The notes under the pieces: model-generated
Seen by the model: the letters and a program-made list of their open reading frames with translations, nothing else
Told to the model about the DNA's origin: nothing
The model's database searches: none
Shown: one piece after another, positions 24,508 to 28,537 of the stretch
How the letters are laid out: each line of letters opens with the position of its first letter
Numbering within the stretch: the first letter of the stretch is position 1
Origin: Caldifarciminota bacterium
GTDB lineage: Bacteria; Hydrothermota; Hydrothermia; LBFQ01; DSFT01
Direction: 5' to 3'
DNA: 28,537 nucleotides
Assembly (NCBI GenBank): GCA_025060695.1
Contig: JANXBH010000018.1
Coordinates: 1 to 28,537, forward strand
Translations under genes and position numbers: made by a program

Positions 24508-25827
24508 AAGTTTCAATATGGCAAAAACAAATGTAAACACTAAAACTATTAAAAACACTATATAATCAAGGGGCTTATAAATATCACCTCTCACAAAAAT
24601 TCTAAATATTACTATTCTTGATATGAAAAGCACAATTATAGAAAGAAGATATGATATTGCTGTTCCTTCTTTTGCATACATGTTGGTAAATATAAATAAG
24701 AAAGCAAGAGTGGATATTGAGTAAATAGCATAACTAACAAGATTTAAGTCAGTTCTTCCCTTTGCTTCAAGATAAATCTCAAATGGAGAAGAAAATGTCC
24801 CAATTAAAACCTGAAAAGAAAGAAGTATTAACACACCATATCCTAATACATAGTCTTTTCCCAATAGCAAAAGTACCCATTCTCCAAAAAATATAAAGAA
24901 TAACAAAGAAATATAAACTAAAACAGCATTTAAAATGGCATATTTTCTTAGAATCCTTATTGCTATAATTTCTTTTTTTTGAGAAATTAAGAAACTAATT
25001 TTTGGAATAAGAACTGAACTAAATGCTAAATTTAAATTCCATAGAATAGAGGTAATAAAATTTGCACCTCTATATATACCTGCATTTATGCTATCTTTTA
25101 TACTACCAAGAATAATTACACCAATATTATCAGAGAGATAGCTAAGTCCATATCTAAAAAATCCGGGGAGCGAGAATTTAAACCATTCTTTAAACTCAAA
25201 AGAAGACTTATATTTTATAAATTTTAGTTCATTCTTTGAATACAAAAGTAAATGAAAAAAATTTACAATTGACTTAAATACAAGTGATAGCACTATTCCA
25301 ATTTCTTTAAATGGTAAAAATAACCACCAGACAATTAAAGTAAATAATCTAACTATATTGGAAATAACATTGTTTGATAGCGAGACAAGTTTAAATTTCT
25401 CAAATCCAGTAAGATAAGAAGATAAATATGTTGCAAAAATAGAAAAAGGAATAGAAAGTGAATAAAAAAACAGAAATTTTGCATAGTCATTTGACTTTAA
25501 AACATTAATACTAAGAGCTTTTGAAAATAAGAAAAATACTAAAAAAAGAATTAAACCTATGATAAAGGCATATATCAGAGATAGCTTTAAAATACCACTT
25601 ATATATTCAAAACTATTATTTCCTCTATAATACGCTGTAAATCTTCTAAGTGCCCCTGTTAAAAAACCACCCAAAATTACGACAAACAAATTAATAAAAC
25701 TAACTGCAACGGAATAACTTCCAAAATCCTTAACCGAAACCATTTTAATAACAAGAATACCACTAATGAAATTCAGTATCTGAGAAACAATACTACTTGA
25801 AAATACAAAAGCAATATTTTTTAGCAT
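24505..25827 (-). CDS. Polysaccharide (Wzx/MATE-like) flippase
   Basis: The 440-residue, very hydrophobic protein has about 12-14 membrane segments and the layout of the polysaccharide-biosynthesis/MVF superfamily. The N-terminal part reads SSIVSQILNFISGILVIKM, then VSVKDFGSYSVAVSFINL, the typical 'x-D-F-G-x-Y' signature. GGFLTGALRRFTAYYRG follows. The second half has SINAGIYRGANFITS, another common flippase segment. It probably flips lipid-linked glycans across the inner membrane. ATG 25827 lies three bases after the methyltransferase stop codon with no Shine-Dalgarno site, so the pair is probably co-translated. No glycosyltransferase gene is in the window, so the cargo is unknown. Confidence 0.85.
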   Translation of the reverse strand: MLKNIAFVFSSSIVSQILNFISGILVIKMVSVKDFGSYSVAVSFINLFVVILGGFLTGALRRFTAYYRGNNSFEYISGILKLSLIYAFIIGLILFLVFFLFSKALSINVLKSNDYAKFLFFYSLSIPFSIFATYLSSYLTGFEKFKLVSLSNNVISNIVRLFTLIVWWLFLPFKEIGIVLSLVFKSIVNFFHLLLYSKNELKFIKYKSSFEFKEWFKFSLPGFFRYGLSYLSDNIGVIILGSIKDSINAGIYRGANFITSILWNLNLAFSSVLIPKISFLISQKKEIIAIRILRKYAILNAVLVYISLLFFIFFGEWVLLLLGKDYVLGYGVLILLSFQVLIGTFSSPFEIYLEAKGRTDLNLVSYAIYSISTLAFLFIFTNMYAKEGTAISYLLSIIVLFISRIVIFRIFVRGDIYKPLDYIVFLIVLVFTFVFAILKL

Positions 25828-25830
25828 AAA

Positions 25831-26523
25831 TCAAACTTTTTTAAATAAACCGACTAAATATTTACCTTTACTATAACCAAAATTAAATAACTGATAGTCA
25901 ATAAACTTATAAATAGGTTTTAAAAATGAAAACCTTCCAATTCCTCTTGGCTTAATATTTAAAATTGTCCCAACTTTTACTAATTCTAAATTTGATTCCT
26001 TTGAGAGTTTTTCATAGTCCTCAATAGTAAAAGCCCATCTATGTAATATATTTCCATTTTCAATAACTGGAAAGTATCTTTTGTTTATTTTTCCATATAG
26101 TCTATAATTAGTTGAAAGAAAATAACCGCCTTTTTTTAATATTCTTGAAATTTCCATAAATGCCATTTTAATATAGTCCCAATCTAAAAGATGTTGAATT
26201 ACCTGAAAAGAAAATATAAAATCAAAAGTTTCATCCTTTATAGGAATTTTATGAACTGATGCTTGAAATACCTTAAAGCCATCAATTTTGCAAATTCTTA
26301 AGCCTTCAAATGAATAATCAAAACCAAATACATTATAGTCTCTTAAGTTAATTAGTTTTAACCCCACACCACAACCCGCATCAAGAATAAACCTTGGCTT
26401 TATTTTCTTTATAATGTTTTTTAAATAAAAATTTTCTAATTCATTTGGCCATAGCCATATATTAGGAAGATTTTTCCCATATTCCTTATATGTTCTATCG
26501 TAAATATTTTTTACCCCTTCCAT
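25831..26523 (-). CDS. SAM-dependent class I methyltransferase
   Basis: The 230-residue protein has motif I ILDAGCGVGLKL (about residues 46-57), a motif II-like acidic residue in FGFDYSFEG, VHKIPIKDETFDFIFSFQVIQHL with motif IV-like contacts, and RILKKGGYFL. This is the Methyltransf_11 pattern of small-molecule or sugar/lipid methyltransferases. The substrate is unknown; location before a flippase and behind a GNAT-like gene suggests a cell-surface glycan or lipid. ATG 26523 is seven bases behind a TAAAAT box that overlaps the stop codon of the upstream gene. Confidence 0.85.
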   Translation of the reverse strand: MEGVKNIYDRTYKEYGKNLPNIWLWPNELENFYLKNIIKKIKPRFILDAGCGVGLKLINLRDYNVFGFDYSFEGLRICKIDGFKVFQASVHKIPIKDETFDFIFSFQVIQHLLDWDYIKMAFMEISRILKKGGYFLSTNYRLYGKINKRYFPVIENGNILHRWAFTIEDYEKLSKESNLELVKVGTILNIKPRGIGRFSFLKPIYKFIDYQLFNFGYSKGKYLVGLFKKV

Positions 26524-26530
26524 TTTGCAA

Positions 26531-26536
26531 ATTTTA
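26531..26536 (-). promoter_or_regulatory. TAAAAT box for the methyltransferase, sharing the upstream stop codon
   Basis: On the minus strand ATTACTTTAAAATTTGCAAA leads to ATG 26523 with seven bases of spacing. TAA of the box is the stop codon (26534-26536) of the GNAT-like gene. Confidence 0.5.
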
Positions 26537-27412
26537 AAGTAATGAAAAGAATTTCTTTATCAAATTAGGATGTTCAAATTCATATCTATACAACTTATAA
26601 AAATCCTTAGTCCATATGGTCTTGTATTCACTCTCCCCTTTCATAAAATTAAATTCGTGATAGTTTTTTTCTATATAGTATAATAGCATAAACCACACTG
26701 ACATTTTATTAGGAGAAAAGTAGTAAAAATCCTCCTTAAAACCTGAAGCCCACCAAAAGGCTTTTTTATTATAGTTTATAACCAAGTTTATAGCTATAAT
26801 ATCATTATTTGCTTTCAATACAAAGGTATCTAATATCCCAAGATTTTCAAAATTCTCAAAAACATTAAACATTGCCCTTTGATATAAACTATCAATCCAA
26901 GTTGTTTCTATATGTCTTGAAGTTATAAAATTCACAAGTAAATTAAAATATGGTTTAAAACTCTCCATTTTTGAAAACTCATAATTTAGTTTTTTTAGTC
27001 TGTTAATAGAATTTTTTATATTCCTTCTCCACTTATAACTTAAACTCCTTAGGATTTTCTCTGGACTATCTAACTCTAACAAGTTTATATAGTATACCTT
27101 TGAAAATTCTACAACTTTTGGTTTAGTCTCTGAACTATCTAATATTTGCTTAATCCTTGAAAATTCCAATATATTCTTAAAAACTGCTTTATAGTAAATT
27201 TCCCTTTTTAACATTTTTTCAATTTCATCCTTACTAATTTCTAAGTCCCACCAGTCAACAAGGTCATCAATTGCATAATGTAGTCTTTTAATCCTTCCAA
27301 CTTTTCTTATAATAAAACCATTTCCTAAGTCCTTAAAGCTATACTTGGACTTAACATAATTAAAGAATATATCAAATATCTCTTTACTGCATAGTAAAAA
27401 AGACTCCTTCAT
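26534..27412 (-). CDS. Second GNAT/FemAB-like (acetyltransferase_6) protein
   Basis: The 292-residue protein carries the CelD/FemAB-type signature. A basic helix YKWRRNIKNSINRLKKLN (about 126-143) is followed by helices, then GILDTFVLKANNDIIAINLVI, FWWASGFKEDFYYFSPNK (about 218-235), a helix WFMLLYYIEK and FNFMKGESEYKTIWTKDF. Such proteins transfer acyl or aminoacyl groups to sugars or peptides of the envelope; the substrate is unknown. It is distinct from the paralogue at 9558-10325. ATG 27412 lies inside the 3' end of mtnA with a 29-bp overlap and no Shine-Dalgarno site, so coupled translation is likely. Confidence 0.78.
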   Translation of the reverse strand: MKESFLLCSKEIFDIFFNYVKSKYSFKDLGNGFIIRKVGRIKRLHYAIDDLVDWWDLEISKDEIEKMLKREIYYKAVFKNILEFSRIKQILDSSETKPKVVEFSKVYYINLLELDSPEKILRSLSYKWRRNIKNSINRLKKLNYEFSKMESFKPYFNLLVNFITSRHIETTWIDSLYQRAMFNVFENFENLGILDTFVLKANNDIIAINLVINYNKKAFWWASGFKEDFYYFSPNKMSVWFMLLYYIEKNYHEFNFMKGESEYKTIWTKDFYKLYRYEFEHPNLIKKFFSLL

Positions 27413-28352
27413 CTGTAATATATCCTGTTATTAAGCTTTTTGGAGTGATATCAAATGCATAATTAAGAACATCCACACTATCTATGGTTATATTGACATC
27501 TTTAATTTTTATAACTTCATCTTTACCTCTTATTTCAATTTTTATATCCTCTATTTTTGAAAAGTTATCCATTGTTGAACTTGGAAATGCAGTATAAAAT
27601 GGTATATTAAAATAATTTGACAAAATTGCTATATTTAAAGTTCCTATTTTATTTATTAAAGTTCCATCTTTCAATACTCTATCCGCACCAACTATTACTA
27701 AATCTATATAACCTTTTGACATTAAAAATGCAATAGAATTGTCAGTTATTAGTTTATACGGAATTTTGAGTTTTTCTAATTCATATACTGTTAGTCTTGA
27801 ACCTTGTAAATATGGTCTTGTTTCTGGAACAATTACTTCTTTAACTAAACCTTTTTCGTATGCCATGTATATTATACCCAGAGCCGTCCCAATTCCTGTT
27901 GTAGCTAAAAATCCAGTATTGCAATATGTTAAGACATTACTCTTTTTTTTAAATACTTCAATACCATTTTTTGCAATTTTTAAGTTCATCTCTTTTTCCC
28001 TATTGTCTAATTCTATTACGAAATTATACAATTCCTCCTTATAGTTTTTTGATAATAGTAAAATCTTTTCTATTTCACTAAGAACATTAAATAAATTTAC
28101 TGCGGTCGGTCTAGTGCTTTTTAAAATTTCTACTGATTTAATAGTTTCTTCCTTTTCTTTATTATTTAAAACCTCAATTAAAATTGCATATGCACTTGCA
28201 ATTGCAATAAGTGGAGCACCCCTTATAGCCATATCCCTTATTAAACTTGCCATCTTAATAGCATTTTCTACTTCTATATAAACTTCTTCAAATGGTAATT
28301 TTCTTTGGTCTAAGATATAAAGTCTATTGTTTTGAAAAATTAAGGGTTTTAT
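27384..28352 (-). CDS. mtnA: Methylthioribose-1-phosphate isomerase MtnA, probable ATA start
   Basis: MtnA converts 5-methylthioribose-1-phosphate to methylthioribulose-1-phosphate in methionine salvage; a related ribose-1,5-bisphosphate isomerase or eIF2B-like role is less likely. Motifs are MAIRGAPLIAIA, TRPTAVNLFNVL, the catalytic cysteine in LTYCNTGFLATTGIGTALG (Cys144), PETRPYLQGSRLT, the catalytic aspartate in VGADRV (Asp224) and NKIGTLNIA. Homologues have an N-terminal LxDQRKLP block before MAxxIRDMxIRGAP. Here KPLIFQNNRLYILDQRKLP is encoded upstream of ATG 28253, in frame, without any ATG, GTG or TTG before the next stop. ATA 28352, eight bases behind a TAAAAT box, is the best start and gives 322 residues. 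No other methionine-salvage gene is nearby. Confidence 0.85.
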   Translation of the reverse strand: MKPLIFQNNRLYILDQRKLPFEEVYIEVENAIKMASLIRDMAIRGAPLIAIASAYAILIEVLNNKEKEETIKSVEILKSTRPTAVNLFNVLSEIEKILLLSKNYKEELYNFVIELDNREKEMNLKIAKNGIEVFKKKSNVLTYCNTGFLATTGIGTALGIIYMAYEKGLVKEVIVPETRPYLQGSRLTVYELEKLKIPYKLITDNSIAFLMSKGYIDLVIVGADRVLKDGTLINKIGTLNIAILSNYFNIPFYTAFPSSTMDNFSKIEDIKIEIRGKDEVIKIKDVNITIDSVDVLNYAFDITPKSLITGYITDEGVFFTMQ

Positions 28353-28360
28353 TATATAAA

Positions 28361-28366
28361 ATTTTA
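28361..28366 (-). promoter_or_regulatory. TAAAAT box for mtnA
   Basis: On the minus strand CCATTAAAATTTTATATA precedes ATA 28352, giving eight bases of spacing. This supports an initiation site near 28352 rather than at the internal ATG 28253. Confidence 0.4.
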
Positions 28367-28458
28367 ATGGATATGTTTTAGATGTTTAAGGATAACAGAG
28401 AGAAAACAACAAAATACACAAAGCTTTAAAATTTTAAAACAAATGCAAGTTTTATTCT

Positions 28459-28488
28459 TAAAATTTAATATTTATCTTACATGGGAGG
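28459..28488 (+). promoter_or_regulatory. TAAAAT box and strong Shine-Dalgarno site of the right-edge gene
   Basis: TAAAAT at 28459-28464 lies 30 bases before ATG 28495, leaving room for a real leader of about 24 bases. GGGAGG at 28483-28488 is six bases from the start codon. This gene therefore has a conventional ribosome-binding site, unlike the others here. The upstream gap (28353-28458) also holds another CTTTAAAATTT at 28424-28434 with no gene at matching spacing. Confidence 0.65.
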
Positions 28489-28494
28489 TTAACC

Positions 28495-28537
28495 ATGAAG
28501 TTTGGAAGAACTCTTGTACCTTTGATTTTTAAAGATG
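28495..28537 (+). CDS. Start of an unidentified gene, cut by the window end
   Basis: ATG 28495 follows a strong Shine-Dalgarno site and opens a frame to the window edge, encoding MKFGRTLVPLIFKD. Too little is visible to name it. The unusually good ribosome-binding site suggests high or regulated expression. Confidence 0.6.
   Translation, partial: MKFGRTLVPLIFKD

Noticed and set aside
28443-28537. 29-codon frame starting at ATG 28443
   Set aside because: It has no Shine-Dalgarno site, its box spacing is ten bases, it overlaps the well-marked gene at 28495, and its composition is not protein-like.
1-28537. Defence system, CRISPR, prophage or secondary-metabolite cluster
   Set aside because: No repeat array, nuclease, helicase, toxin, integrase or phage structural gene is visible; genes are housekeeping, envelope or exported enzymes.

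Overview
The window comes from a compact, AT-rich bacterial genome with a Gram-negative envelope. It carries an LpxL-type acyltransferase, outer-membrane-like proteins and three exported proteins with tails resembling type IX (T9SS) sorting domains. ClpX, HflX, TruB, MnmA and GlmM make it bacterial. The gene content and T9SS-like tails suggest an FCB or WOR-3-like candidate-phylum lineage, perhaps thermophilic. That placement is inference and was not tested by a search. I see no rRNA, tRNA, CRISPR array, insertion sequence or prophage.

Layout. 1-2347 (+): end of a TPR protein, then a TolB-like PD40 propeller protein. 2337-6861 (-): mnmA, an LpxL-like acyltransferase, a secreted CocE/NonD (S15) hydrolase and truB. 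6892-8358 (+): gcvPB. 8329-10717 (-): an unknown exported protein, a FemAB/GNAT-like acyltransferase and a small beta-barrel-like protein. 10756-11952 (+): hutI. 11942-15944 (-): a DUF5683-like membrane protein, a GlmL/MutL-family ASKHA protein, two small membrane proteins (one of only 54 codons) and a conserved family often labelled 'asparagine synthetase B'. 15982-23212 (+): clpX-hflX-TPR, a T9SS-tailed protein and a T9SS-tailed subtilase. 23199-28352 (-): glmM, a flippase, a methyltransferase, a second GNAT/FemAB-like protein and mtnA. 28495 to the end (+): start of a gene with the only strong Shine-Dalgarno site I found.

The main result is the way genes start. Fifteen genes carry a TAAAAT-type box (usually within CTTTAAAATTT; one is TAAACT) that ends 6-8 nt, most often 7, before the start codon. 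This is where a -10 element would lie if transcription began at the start codon, that is, for leaderless mRNAs. Nearly all other genes overlap or closely follow the stop codon of the gene before them (TTGA and ATGA overlaps, or 0-4 nt gaps), without a good Shine-Dalgarno site. The box also points to start choices: TTG at 1151, ATG at 10717 and a probable ATA start for mtnA at 28352.

A second pattern concerns exported-type proteins. They share very short hydrophobic N-termini with no basic n-region, while cytoplasmic proteins in the window do not. No stretch of more than 300 bases lacks a gene; the longest gap is 28353-28494. All four convergent gene pairs overlap at their 3' ends.
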